A stretch of 64,000 nt of DNA. Origin: Vibrio chagasii. Its GTDB lineage: Bacteria > Pseudomonadota > Gammaproteobacteria > Enterobacterales > Vibrionaceae. Location of the stretch: positions 2,210,089 through 2,274,088 of the forward strand of contig NZ_MSCI01000002.1 of the NCBI RefSeq assembly GCF_002954585.1, in the 5' to 3' direction. Made by a program: the position numbers and the translations under genes. The notes under the pieces are model-generated. The model was not told the DNA's origin. It searched no databases and saw only the letters and a list, made by a program, of their open reading frames with translations. Positions within the stretch are counted from its first letter, which is position 1; every line of letters starts with the position of its first letter. Positions 25,833-34,369 of the stretch are shown one piece after another.

Positions 25833-25886
25833 AGCATTCCTAAAAATATCCGACCGCTCACGGTCAACAACATTATTAGGAATGCT
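25833..25886 (+). promoter_or_regulatory. Long hairpin sequestering the start of the downstream lipoprotein gene
   Basis: AGCATTCCTAA (25833-25843) and TTAGGAATGCT (25876-25886) are perfect 11-base complements. The 3' arm contains the AGGA ribosome binding site, and an inner stem GACCG-CTCA-CGGTC occupies the loop. In the mRNA this would block translation initiation at 25891 unless opened. Confidence 0.6.
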
Positions 25887-25890
25887 TCAC

Positions 25891-26799
25891 ATGAAAAAAA
25901 CCATGGTGCTGATTACGACTTCTCTTTTTGCTCTTTATGGCTGTGGAGGCAGCTCTTCCTCTGGTTTAACCAACGGCAATAAAGGCACAAGCAACCAAGT
26001 CGATTACCCAATCAACGATTCTCAATTCGCGCCTAAAGCAAGTACAGTATTGAAGTACGCATTTACCAAAGATGGTGATACTGAAGGCTCGATGACGATG
26101 AACTTCACGCCGTTAAGTGGTGAGATCATCATTACAGCTTTAGAAAAAGAGTCTGGCAATGAAGCGGAAATTCAAATTATCAACGATCTGGTGAATTACG
26201 GCATCACCGAGTTTTATGTCTCTGAAGGCATCATGACGAATTCCGAAGGCACAAAAGAAGGCGGCAGCATTTATTTTGCAGGTCCTGACCGCGGGTTACA
26301 TGAAATCACCAACGCTTACTTTATTGGCAGCCAATACATCACAAGAATGATGTACAGCAGCCCCATATTTCGTTTGAAAGGAACTGACATAAAAGAGAGC
26401 AACCCAATCATTGATATCAGTGAAGAAACTATCGCAATGCAAATCACGCTTGATGGAGGAGCCGTCGCGAATATGTTGAGTGATTTTGAGGATCACCAGT
26501 GGGTTAAAAACTTAGAATATAACGCCTCATGCCAAATCAATTGGCGACAAGAAATTAATGAAACTGGTGTACGTAGAAGCTTCACGGTTTCGGGTAAATC
26601 GATCGAAGCTGCGAATCTTACGGAGAAAAACACGTACTACATTGGCTGTGTCGGTATGGATTCAGCGGAGTTTAGCACATCGTCTGAGCGCTGGTTCAAT
26701 CCAACGATTGGTCTGATTGAACAGATTGAATTGATGTCAGTGGAGCAATCCACCATCGAGAAATCAGCTGCCAAACTGACTGCAATCGAAAAGACGTAG
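25891..26799 (+). CDS. Lipoprotein of unknown function
   Basis: A 302-residue protein with a lipoprotein signal (MKKTMVLITTSLFALYGC; Cys18) and a Gly/Ser-rich tether (GGSSSSGLTNGNKG). The rest is a beta-rich periplasmic domain (ASTVLKYAFTKDGDTEGSM, EIIITALEKESG, FTVSGKSIEAANL) with two further Cys (NASCQINW, YIGCVGMD). I do not recognise the family. The ATG at 25891 fits the AGGA spacing better than the in-frame ATG at 25882. It follows the ToxR/CadC-like regulator and lies behind a hairpin that can hide its ribosome binding site. Confidence 0.75.
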   Translation: MKKTMVLITTSLFALYGCGGSSSSGLTNGNKGTSNQVDYPINDSQFAPKASTVLKYAFTKDGDTEGSMTMNFTPLSGEIIITALEKESGNEAEIQIINDLVNYGITEFYVSEGIMTNSEGTKEGGSIYFAGPDRGLHEITNAYFIGSQYITRMMYSSPIFRLKGTDIKESNPIIDISEETIAMQITLDGGAVANMLSDFEDHQWVKNLEYNASCQINWRQEINETGVRRSFTVSGKSIEAANLTEKNTYYIGCVGMDSAEFSTSSERWFNPTIGLIEQIELMSVEQSTIEKSAAKLTAIEKT

Positions 26800-26943
26800 T
26801 TGTACTAACTGCCACGCACTAATCTAAAAAGGCTTTGGGGGAGCAATCCAAAACCTTGTTGGTAAGCTTATGACCAACGGAGTACTAAAGGTCATGAGCT
26901 TTATTTTGTGTTTAGATAGACCTTAATAAAGTGACCTGACTAC

Positions 26944-28629
26944 CTAGCCCTCAATCAACAAAATACGAGTCTCGTAAGGGCGCAATACTTGATGATACGA
27001 TGTTACCGAATTGCCAGTCTCTTGATAGTTAGAAAGCAAACACTTGGCATTCGTCATATCAAAACGCTCAGGTAAAGCACATTCCGTCTCTTCACCATAA
27101 TAGTTATTAATGCACAGTAAAGCCTGCCCTTCGCTCTCGCGAGAATACGCAAACACTGACGGATGCTCAGGTAGCAAATCTTGATAACTACCATGAGTAA
27201 TCACAGGCACTTCTTTACGAAGTTCAATCAAACTCTTGTAAAAATAGAAAACTGAATCTCTGTCTTCCAGTGCTTGCTCTGCATTGATCTCAGGGTAGTT
27301 GTTCGCAACATCCAGCCATGGCTGAGATTTTGAAAAGCCCGCATATGCTTCGTTACTCCATTGCATCGGTGTACGAGAGTTATCACGAGATTTCTGCGCT
27401 AGAATCGCCATCATATCTTGATGCTTCACACCATCGTGATTGACCATAATGTCGTACATGTTAGTGCTCTCTACATCGCGATACTGGCTGATCTCGGTAT
27501 AACCAGGATTCGTCATACCAATCTCTTCACCTTGATAGATATAAGGTGTGCCTTGCATCATGTGGACAGACGCAGCCAGCATTTTAGCCGACTCAACACG
27601 GTAGTTCTTATCATCACCTAAACGGCTCACCACTCGCGGTTGGTCATGGTTACACCAAAACAGCGCGCCCCAACCTTTTCCGTTTAAGCCCGTTTGCCAA
27701 TGGTTGAAGATCGATTTGAGTTGCAAGAAATCAAATGGTGCATTGGTCCACTTCTCACCATTGGTGTAATCCACTTTAAGATGGTGGAAGTTAAACACCA
27801 TCGATAGCTCGCTGTTATCAATGTTCGAATACTGCTGACAGTGCTCTAATGTAGTTGAGGACATCTCGCCTACTGTCACGCTGCCATACTTCTGGAATAC
27901 CGCTTCGCTGATCTCTTTTAGATATTCATGCACACGTGGGCCGTCTGTGTAAAAACGGCGACCATCACCGATATCATCATTAGGGAAATCTTGCTGCTTT
28001 GAAATCAGGTTAATCACGTCCAAGCGGAAGCCATCGACGCCCTTCTCAGCCCAGAAGCTAATAACGTCTTTAACTTCTTCACGTACGACCGGATTCTCCC
28101 AGTTCAGGTCGGCCTGCTCCTTGGCAAACAGGTGAAGGTAATATTGACCAGTCGCTTCGTCTAACGCCCATGCATTACCGCCAAACTTGGATTGCCAGTT
28201 AGTTGGCGCTTCGCCGTTTACAGGATCTTTCCAAATGTAGTAATCACGATAAGGGCTGTTTTTATCACCCAATGCGGATTGGAACCATGCATGCTCAGTG
28301 GAGGTATGGTTAACCACAATATCCATCACGATACGAATACCACGCTGATGCGCTTCAGCCAGCAACAGGTCGAAATCTTCCATGGTGCCAAATTGAGGGT
28401 TAATCGCGTAGTAATCTGAAATGTCGTAGCCATTATCGATCATTGGTGATGCGTATACTGGCGTTAACCAAATCGCATCAACACTTAAGTGTTTGAGGTA
28501 ATCCAGTTTCGAAATGATCCCTTTGATATCACCAGTACCTTTACTGCCGCTGTCACAAAAGCTCTTTGGGTAGATTTGATAGATGGTTGCGGTTTTCCAC
28601 CAGCTTTCATCATGTTCAGTCATCGCCAT
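26944..28629 (-). CDS. treC: Trehalose-6-phosphate hydrolase
   Basis: TreC splits cytoplasmic trehalose-6-P into glucose and glucose-6-P. It is a 561-residue GH13 enzyme: IYQIYPKSFCDSGSKGTGDI, nucleophile Asp204 in GFRLDVINL, acid/base Glu255 in VGEMSS, and transition-state Asp329 in NHDQPR. E. coli TreC is 551 aa. Start at 28629 (MAMTEHDESWW); the ATG two codons later is also possible. It lies 118 bases downstream of treB, with a terminator-like hairpin in the gap. The treB context favours TreC over other GH13 glucosidases. Confidence 0.95.
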   Translation of the reverse strand: MAMTEHDESWWKTATIYQIYPKSFCDSGSKGTGDIKGIISKLDYLKHLSVDAIWLTPVYASPMIDNGYDISDYYAINPQFGTMEDFDLLLAEAHQRGIRIVMDIVVNHTSTEHAWFQSALGDKNSPYRDYYIWKDPVNGEAPTNWQSKFGGNAWALDEATGQYYLHLFAKEQADLNWENPVVREEVKDVISFWAEKGVDGFRLDVINLISKQQDFPNDDIGDGRRFYTDGPRVHEYLKEISEAVFQKYGSVTVGEMSSTTLEHCQQYSNIDNSELSMVFNFHHLKVDYTNGEKWTNAPFDFLQLKSIFNHWQTGLNGKGWGALFWCNHDQPRVVSRLGDDKNYRVESAKMLAASVHMMQGTPYIYQGEEIGMTNPGYTEISQYRDVESTNMYDIMVNHDGVKHQDMMAILAQKSRDNSRTPMQWSNEAYAGFSKSQPWLDVANNYPEINAEQALEDRDSVFYFYKSLIELRKEVPVITHGSYQDLLPEHPSVFAYSRESEGQALLCINNYYGEETECALPERFDMTNAKCLLSNYQETGNSVTSYHQVLRPYETRILLIEG

Positions 28630-28704
28630 CTCTAATACTCACTTACCAAAAAATAATAAATAACAATCACCATGTTCACATGGTCGATAGAAGTCGTACC
28701 TAAG

Positions 28705-28736
28705 GAAAAAAGCGATGACTGGATTGAGTCACCGCT
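28705..28736 (-). terminator. Intercistronic terminator between treB and treC
   Basis: Minus strand AGCGGTGACT, six-base loop, AGTCATCGCT with one wobble pair, then TTTTTT. It lies just after treB and before treC, so it probably acts as a partial terminator that lowers treC relative to treB. Confidence 0.75.
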
Positions 28737-28747
28737 TATAAGATGCG

Positions 28748-30172
28748 CTACGCGTTTGCTGTTTCGAGATCACCTTTTGACTGTGCACGCTTGTAGAAGA
28801 ACAGCGTTAAGGTCACTGGCAATACAATCGCTACCAACATCGCCACTAAATAAACAGACCAATATTGCGGTTGAATCGACAAGATACCTGGCAAGCCACC
28901 TACACCGATGCCGTTCGCCATCACACCTGCGCTACCACAAATAGCAGCCGCTGCGGCACTACCTATCATTGCGCTCAACATTGGGAATTTGTATTTAAGG
29001 TTGATGCCGTACATCGCTGGCTCTGTCACACCTAAGTAGGCAGAGATTGCAGCTGGAACCGAGATGTCTCGTTCACCTTCGCGTTTACTCAAGATAATGA
29101 TGCCAACAACCGCTGAAGCTTGTGCAATGTTAGATAGAGCAATCAGAGGCCAAATTGGTGTGCCGCCTAAGTCTTGCATCAACTGCAAATCGACTGCGTT
29201 AGTCGTATGATGAATACCCGTGATAACCAAAGGTGCGTAAAGGAAGCCAAATACCACTGAACCCAGAATCGCGAAGTCACCGGTCATGGCCGCTTTCGCT
29301 GCGAATGCGACGCCATCACCTAGCATACGGCCGAATGGACCAATAAAGGCGTGAGCCAGAATCACAGACAAAATGATCGATACAAATGGCACAACCACAA
29401 GGTACAAGTAAGCAGGCACGATGCGCTTAAGATTGGTTTCAATGAAGGCTAATGCCACACCCGCGAGCATCGCAGGGATCACCTGTGCTTGATAGCCAAC
29501 TTTCTCAATCACGAAAAAGCCAAAGTCCCACACTTCAGGAACGGCTTTACCTATCATGTAAGCATTCATCAGCTGCGGCGACACTAAGGTCACACCGAGC
29601 GTGATACCCAAAATAGGGGTTCCGCCGAGCTTCTTAACCGTCGCCCAACACACACCAACCGGTAGGAAGAAGAAAATCGCTTCGCCAATCAGCCATAAGA
29701 AAGAGTGAACAGTTGCCCAGAATTGGCTGATTTCAACTAAGGTTTTGCCGTCGAACATGCGAATGTCGCCAATCACATTACGGAAACCAAGAATCAAACC
29801 ACCAGTAATAATGGCAGGCAGCAGTGGCACAAAAATTTCAGCTAAATGGGAGATACCACGCTCAAGGAAGTTCATGTTCTGACGAGCTGCCAATTTCGCT
29901 TCATCCTTTGATGAGGCCTCTTTGCCCGTTTGCTCAATCAACAGTGCATACACTTCGTCAACTTCGGTGCCAATCACCACTTGAAATTGGCCTGCGTTAG
30001 TAAAGCAGCCTTTTACTAGCTTGAGCTTTTCGAGTTCTGCTTTATTTGCCTGAGCTGTCTCATTCAATACGAAACGTAGTCGAGTCAGACAGTGGCTGAC
30101 ACTCGCAATGTTCTCTTTACCACCAACTAACTCGATAAGACGCGCAATGTCTTGCTTCGCTATCTTACTCAT
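28748..30172 (-). CDS. treB: PTS trehalose-specific EIIBC
   Basis: Imports and phosphorylates trehalose. A 474-residue fusion: the EIIB domain (about 1-85) carries the phosphorylated Cys28 in SVSHCLTRLRF. EIIC (about 105-470) has around ten membrane helices, with GITLGVTLVSPQLMNAYMIG and GVTEPAMYGINLKYKFP as family signatures. There is no EIIA domain, so phosphate must come from EIIA-Glc encoded elsewhere, as in E. coli. GAGGTAGT precedes the ATG. Two TreR operators lie upstream. Confidence 0.96.
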   Translation of the reverse strand: MSKIAKQDIARLIELVGGKENIASVSHCLTRLRFVLNETAQANKAELEKLKLVKGCFTNAGQFQVVIGTEVDEVYALLIEQTGKEASSKDEAKLAARQNMNFLERGISHLAEIFVPLLPAIITGGLILGFRNVIGDIRMFDGKTLVEISQFWATVHSFLWLIGEAIFFFLPVGVCWATVKKLGGTPILGITLGVTLVSPQLMNAYMIGKAVPEVWDFGFFVIEKVGYQAQVIPAMLAGVALAFIETNLKRIVPAYLYLVVVPFVSIILSVILAHAFIGPFGRMLGDGVAFAAKAAMTGDFAILGSVVFGFLYAPLVITGIHHTTNAVDLQLMQDLGGTPIWPLIALSNIAQASAVVGIIILSKREGERDISVPAAISAYLGVTEPAMYGINLKYKFPMLSAMIGSAAAAAICGSAGVMANGIGVGGLPGILSIQPQYWSVYLVAMLVAIVLPVTLTLFFYKRAQSKGDLETANA

Positions 30173-30243
30173 ACTACCTCACCCTGGTTTTATTCAATGA
30201 CTCATCTAAATCATTGAGTAATAACCACTCAGATTTAGATTTG

Positions 30244-30257
30244 TGGGAACATTCCCA
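30244..30257. promoter_or_regulatory. TreR operator 1
   Basis: TGGGAACATTCCCA is a near-perfect palindrome matching the GGGAACGTTCCC-type TreR operator. It lies just downstream of the predicted treB transcription start (about 30259, minus strand). Confidence 0.8.
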
Positions 30258-30266
30258 AAACTGGTT

Positions 30267-30272
30267 ATTATA
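30267..30272 (-). promoter_or_regulatory. treB promoter -10 element
   Basis: TATAAT on the minus strand, placed between the two TreR operators. The -35 region falls next to operator 2, so repressor binding would block polymerase. Confidence 0.55.
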
Positions 30273-30298
30273 ATGCCTAGCTGAATGAAAAATTAAAA

Positions 30299-30312
30299 TG
30301 GGAACAGTCCCA
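30299..30312. promoter_or_regulatory. TreR operator 2
   Basis: TGGGAACAGTCCCA, a second copy of the same palindrome 55 bases from operator 1 and close to the -35 region of treB. Paired operators suit a tetramerising or cooperatively binding LacI-type repressor. Confidence 0.78.
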
Positions 30313-30315
30313 TTA

Positions 30316-30331
30316 ATTGAAAGAGATCACA
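30316..30331. promoter_or_regulatory. Possible CRP site upstream of treB
   Basis: ATTGA-N6-TCACA: one perfect and one poor half-site, centred about 64 bases before the predicted treB start, the position of a class I CRP site. Tentative. Confidence 0.35.
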
Positions 30332-30376
30332 GTCTAATTTTAATCTAAGCGGTTCAGTTTCGCTTAGTTGAGAGGA

Positions 30377-31321
30377 TTATTGAATCGGTGATTGGGTGTG
30401 ATGAGAGATCTCTGTGTTACCTAAAAGTTGAGAGATCAATAGATTAGCGGCTAGTTTACCCGCTGATTGGTAGCCCGGATCAATACTAAAGACCCGAGGG
30501 AATAGGAAAGAAAGAAGATCATTACCACCGACGCCAGTCACCACCACATCTTCACGTTGTCGTTCTTGTAAACGCTTGATGACCCCAAGAGCAAGAGTAT
30601 CACTGGCACAGACAATCGCTTGAGTCGTTGGAGTGAGTACCTCATCCACTAACTGATAAGCGCTTTCATGATGAAGTTGACCAGTACGATAGTTCGCTAT
30701 CACTCCACTGCGCTCGCACCAATCGAGGTAAGCCTTTAGACGAAGTTCACCGGTTGATTTATCACTAGGATCCACTCCAACAAAACCGATATCAGAGATC
30801 CCCTGATCCGTTAAATACGCCAACGCCCGATTGATCACCTGCTGGTTGTCATAGTTAATCGAGGTTACGTTCTCTGTGTCCAGCGCAATGACCACTGCTT
30901 TGTGTCCCCACGCTTCGATCGCAGGAATATCGCAATCCGTAAAACCAAACACAATGATTCCATCAACGTTACGGCGCTTTAGAACCTGCAGGTGCTCGTT
31001 GGCTTTTTCTCTGTCGAGCTGGCTTTCCATGATCACGACATCGTAGCCCGCTTGGTACAACTCAGACAGCATGGTGCTGACGGCTTTGTTTTCAGAAGGA
31101 GAATCCAAACGAGAGATGATCACGCCAATCACTTTTTGGCTGCCACCACGCATCGACTGCGCAGACTTTGAAGGCGTATACCCAGATTCTTGAATTACTC
31201 TTTCTACCCTTTCACGGGTTTCAGGTTTCACTTTAGGATCATTGGTCAGAACGCGAGATACGGTCGACTTACCAACACCAGACAGCTTAGCAATATCAAG
31301 AATAGTGAGTTTTTTGCTCAT
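30377..31321 (-). CDS. treR: Trehalose operon repressor (LacI family)
   Basis: A 314-residue LacI/GalR regulator (315 in E. coli TreR). The N-terminal helix-turn-helix is TILDIAKLSGVGKSTVSRVL and the hinge is YTPSKSAQSMRG; the rest is a periplasmic-binding-protein-like effector domain whose inducer should be trehalose-6-P. The ATG at 31321 gives the usual MSKKLTILDIAK start; an in-frame extension of 18 codons upstream is rejected. It lies directly upstream of treB on the same strand, with the two operators in the 200-base gap. Confidence 0.94.
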   Translation of the reverse strand: MSKKLTILDIAKLSGVGKSTVSRVLTNDPKVKPETRERVERVIQESGYTPSKSAQSMRGGSQKVIGVIISRLDSPSENKAVSTMLSELYQAGYDVVIMESQLDREKANEHLQVLKRRNVDGIIVFGFTDCDIPAIEAWGHKAVVIALDTENVTSINYDNQQVINRALAYLTDQGISDIGFVGVDPSDKSTGELRLKAYLDWCERSGVIANYRTGQLHHESAYQLVDEVLTPTTQAIVCASDTLALGVIKRLQERQREDVVVTGVGGNDLLSFLFPRVFSIDPGYQSAGKLAANLLISQLLGNTEISHHTQSPIQ

Positions 31322-31410
31322 AATAAGTCTAACGTCAAAGGAAGGAAAAGAAGCAGTGAGGGCATACTCCCTCACTTAACTGTTTGTAAATTTTTGCGAT
31401 TAAAGATGGC

Positions 31411-31746
31411 TTACTTGCTGCAGTTTCGATACACCACACGACCAAGTTCTAGGCGTGCGTTATCACCTTTGGTACGTAAAGTAACGCTGTTGATTAACTC
31501 TCCAGTACCATCATCTAAGATGTACTTGGTTCCAGAACCAGCCGCTACTTGAGTCAGACGGTATTCATTTTCAGGTAAACGTAATACCGCTTTTTCATTA
31601 TCAAGGTAAGCCACTTCAAATGAAACGTCAGACTCACATTGATAAGTCACGAATTGATTGTCCGATGTAGCACTGTCAGGCGCTGCTGATTTAGAGCAAC
31701 CCATTAATGCTACCGTACATAGAGATGCTACCAACATAGCTTTCAT
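31411..31746 (-). CDS. MliC-family lysozyme inhibitor lipoprotein
   Basis: A 111-residue lipoprotein (lipobox ALMGC, Cys17) with the MliC/PliC pattern: VTYQCESDVSFEVAYLDNE, LTQVAAGSGTKYILDDG, then LRTKGDNARLEL and a final Cys paired with the first. The SGxxY loop is the part that plugs the lysozyme active site in characterised members. It would protect the cell wall against host C-type lysozyme. GAGGAACGAAGT is a good ribosome binding site. It sits between gmhB and treR on the same strand. Confidence 0.82.
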   Translation of the reverse strand: MKAMLVASLCTVALMGCSKSAAPDSATSDNQFVTYQCESDVSFEVAYLDNEKAVLRLPENEYRLTQVAAGSGTKYILDDGTGELINSVTLRTKGDNARLELGRVVYRNCSK

Positions 31747-31789
31747 ACTTCGTTCCTCATCTTTATACCGTTGAAGGTAGTGAAATGTC

Positions 31790-32374
31790 TTAGCCTTTTA
31801 GGAAAGCAGGCACATCCGCAATGCTATCAAGGACAACACTTGCCAAGGCTTCACCCTTTTCGGTAATTGGTTTACCGGTTCTTACCAATACCTTAGTGCC
31901 AACACCTGCCGCTTCTGCAGCCATCATGTCTTCAGCTTTATCGCCGATCATTACAGAGTTAGCCATATCAATCTTTAGAAAGTCACGCGCGGAAATGAAC
32001 ATGCCAGGCTTTGGCTTACGACAATCACAATCTTGCTTATAGTCACCAATGCCGTGTTCAGCATGGTGAGGGCAGTAGTAAATACCATCTAACTCAACAC
32101 CATTATCGACAAAGTTCCAATCCATCCACTGCGTTAAAGAGAGAAAACGGTCTTCACTAAACATGCCGCGAGCAATACCAGACTGGTTCGTCACAAGCAC
32201 CAATAAATACCCCATATCTTTAAACGCTTTCGCCGCTTCAAACACACCATCGATGTATTCAAAATCATGCTCATCATGTACGTAGCCGTGATCAACGTTA
32301 ATCACACCATCACGATCTAAAAAAACAGCAGGTTTAGACAAAATTTTGTTCTCTATCAACTCTCTATTAATCAT
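31790..32374 (-). CDS. gmhB: D-glycero-D-manno-heptose 1,7-bisphosphate 7-phosphatase
   Basis: A HAD-superfamily phosphatase of the ADP-heptose pathway for LPS core. AVFLDRDGVINVDHGYV is HAD motif 1 with both catalytic Asp, VTNQSGIARG is motif 2, and MIGDKAEDMMAAEAAG is motif 4. The zinc-binding CPHH...CDCRKPKPGM segment is specific for GmhB. 194 aa from the ATG at 32374 (191 in E. coli). Divergent from metNIQ, as in E. coli. Confidence 0.96.
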   Translation of the reverse strand: MINRELIENKILSKPAVFLDRDGVINVDHGYVHDEHDFEYIDGVFEAAKAFKDMGYLLVLVTNQSGIARGMFSEDRFLSLTQWMDWNFVDNGVELDGIYYCPHHAEHGIGDYKQDCDCRKPKPGMFISARDFLKIDMANSVMIGDKAEDMMAAEAAGVGTKVLVRTGKPITEKGEALASVVLDSIADVPAFLKG

Positions 32375-32459
32375 CAATTATTACACGCTTTATTTGCTTC
32401 ATCACTATCTATTTAGTTTTGCGTTCGTTAACGATTTGTTTCTATCTCAGCAACACAAT

Positions 32460-32483
32460 CGACGTTTAGCCGTCTAGACGTAA
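32460..32483. promoter_or_regulatory. MetJ operator: three tandem met boxes upstream of metN
   Basis: CGACGTTT-AGCCGTCT-AGACGTAA are three consecutive 8-base units resembling the met box AGACGTCT, 99-122 bases before the metN start. Tandem boxes are required for cooperative MetJ-SAM binding, so methionine repression of the importer is expected. Confidence 0.82.
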
Positions 32484-32581
32484 AAATATCTATTGACTTA
32501 GATCACGGAACACCATAGCATCATCTGTAAATCGAGCGAGCTATCGACATATTATTCTGTTCTACCTGCACGGGTTTCTCT

Positions 32582-33616
32582 ATGATTAAAGTGAATCAAG
32601 TCAATAAGGTTTTTTATCAAGGCACTAAAGAAATCAATGCCTTAATTGATATCAACCTCCACATTCCTCAAGGTCAAATCTTTGGAGTCATCGGCTCTTC
32701 AGGTGCAGGCAAAAGTACCCTAATCCGCTGTGTAAATATGTTGGAAGCCCCAACTTCAGGTGAAGTGATTGTTGACGGTATCGACCTAACAAAACTGAGC
32801 AAATCAGAACTTAGCGAAGCACGCCGTAACATTGGCATGATTTTCCAGCACTTCAATCTGCTGTCTTCTCGTACTGTATTTAACAATGTAGCACTACCTC
32901 TAGAGCTAGCAGGTAAAGATAAAGCGGTTATCGAAGCGAAAGTCAGTGAGCTACTTGAATTGGTTGGTCTTGCAGACAAGCGTGATACTTACCCTGCAAA
33001 CCTAAGTGGCGGTCAAAAGCAGCGTGTCGCGATTGCTCGTGCATTGGCATCAGACCCGAAAGTACTACTGTGTGATGAAGCGACTAGCGCTCTAGATCCT
33101 GCAACCACTCAATCGATTCTTGAACTGCTGCGTGAAATCAACCGTAAGCTACACATTACTATCCTGCTTATTACGCATGAAATGGATGTAGTTAAGAGCA
33201 TCTGTCACGAAGTGGCGATCATCGGTGGTGGTGAATTGGTAGAGAAAGGCACGGTTGGCGACATCTTTGCGCATCCTAAGACTGAGTTAGCGCATCAATT
33301 TATTCGTTCAACCTTAGATCTAACGATCCCTGAAGATTACCAAGCACGCTTGCAAGAAACTCGAGTAGATGGCAGTTACCCTCTGGTACGCCTTGAGTTC
33401 ACAGGCGCAACCGTTGATGCTCCACTAATGACGCAAATCGCTCGTAAATTTAATATCGATGTCAGCATTCTAAGTTCTGATCTTGATTACGCTGGCGGCG
33501 TGAAGTTCGGCATGATGGTAGCTGAACTGTTCGGCAACGAAGCAGATGATAATGCTGCTATCCAATTCCTACGCGATAACAATGTAAAAGTAGAGGTGCT
33601 TGGTTATGTCCTTTAG
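32582..33616 (+). CDS. metN: Methionine ABC importer, ATP-binding protein
   Basis: A 344-residue ATPase (343 in E. coli). Walker A GSSGAGKST (about residue 38), Q-loop MIFQHFNLL, signature LSGGQKQRVAIARAL and Walker B VLLCDEATSALD are all intact. The C-terminal NIL domain (from about 265, YPLVRLEFTGATVDAPLM) binds methionine and causes trans-inhibition. First gene of metNIQ, behind MetJ boxes; its last 11 bases overlap metI. Confidence 0.97.
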   Translation: MIKVNQVNKVFYQGTKEINALIDINLHIPQGQIFGVIGSSGAGKSTLIRCVNMLEAPTSGEVIVDGIDLTKLSKSELSEARRNIGMIFQHFNLLSSRTVFNNVALPLELAGKDKAVIEAKVSELLELVGLADKRDTYPANLSGGQKQRVAIARALASDPKVLLCDEATSALDPATTQSILELLREINRKLHITILLITHEMDVVKSICHEVAIIGGGELVEKGTVGDIFAHPKTELAHQFIRSTLDLTIPEDYQARLQETRVDGSYPLVRLEFTGATVDAPLMTQIARKFNIDVSILSSDLDYAGGVKFGMMVAELFGNEADDNAAIQFLRDNNVKVEVLGYVL

Positions 33617-34289
33617 TTTCAACGAGATTGCTGACTGGATCAGCCTTAACGGTAACCTTCTATTAGAAGCAACTGGCGAAACACTTTATATGGTTGCTGT
33701 GGCAGGCATTGTTGGCTTTGCTGTCGGTATTCCCCTAGGCGTGATTCTACACACCACCAAAAAAGGCGGTTTGCTAGAAAACACTAAGCTTAACCAAATT
33801 CTTGGTGCGGTAGTCAACGTAGGCCGTTCAGTACCTTTCTTGGTATTGATGGTTGCGATTATCCCACTGACTAAGATGCTGATTGGTACCTTTATCGGTA
33901 CAACAGCGGCAATTGTTCCACTGACTATTGGCGCAATCCCATTTGTTGCTCGTCTTATCGAAAGTGCACTGCTTGAAGTACCAACAGGTCTTGTAGAAGC
34001 AGCGCAATCAATGGGCGCGACACCAACACAAATCATTAGCAAAGTTCTGCTTCCTGAAGCACTACCGACTATTATCAACTCAGTAACCATCACACTCGTT
34101 ACCCTAGTGAGCTACTCAGCAATGGCAGGTACGGTTGGCGGTGGCGGCCTAGGCGATGTGGCTATTCGTTACGGATTCCACCGTTACGATGTGACCATCA
34201 TGGCAGTGACCGTAGTAATGTTGATTGTGCTTGTACAAATTATTCAATCGATCGGTGATTCATTAGTTCGCCGCGTTGACCACAGATAA
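33606..34289 (+). CDS. metI: Methionine ABC importer, permease
   Basis: A 227-residue permease with five membrane helices and the EAA loop (LIESALLEVPTGLVEAAQSM, then GATP) that contacts MetN. The ATG at 33606 (MSFSFNEIADW) has GAGGTG about eight bases upstream and lies inside the end of metN, giving an 11-base overlap and likely coupling. An in-frame TTG two codons earlier is possible but less likely. Confidence 0.96.
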   Translation: MSFSFNEIADWISLNGNLLLEATGETLYMVAVAGIVGFAVGIPLGVILHTTKKGGLLENTKLNQILGAVVNVGRSVPFLVLMVAIIPLTKMLIGTFIGTTAAIVPLTIGAIPFVARLIESALLEVPTGLVEAAQSMGATPTQIISKVLLPEALPTIINSVTITLVTLVSYSAMAGTVGGGGLGDVAIRYGFHRYDVTIMAVTVVMLIVLVQIIQSIGDSLVRRVDHR

Positions 34290-34369
34290 AACTCAGCGTT
34301 TATACGCAAACAAACTAACAACAGAGTCGTCTGAACCAAATTAAATAGATTTATTAAAAGGAGATTATT

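Noticed and set aside
26826..26860. Imperfect stem AAGGCTTTGG/CCAAAACCTT between the lipoprotein and treC
   Set aside because: One mismatch and no T-run, too weak for a terminator call.
31355..31377. AGTGAGGG/CCCTCACT hairpin upstream of treR
   Set aside because: It has no T-run directly after the stem; it could be a weak mliC terminator or chance, so it is not annotated.
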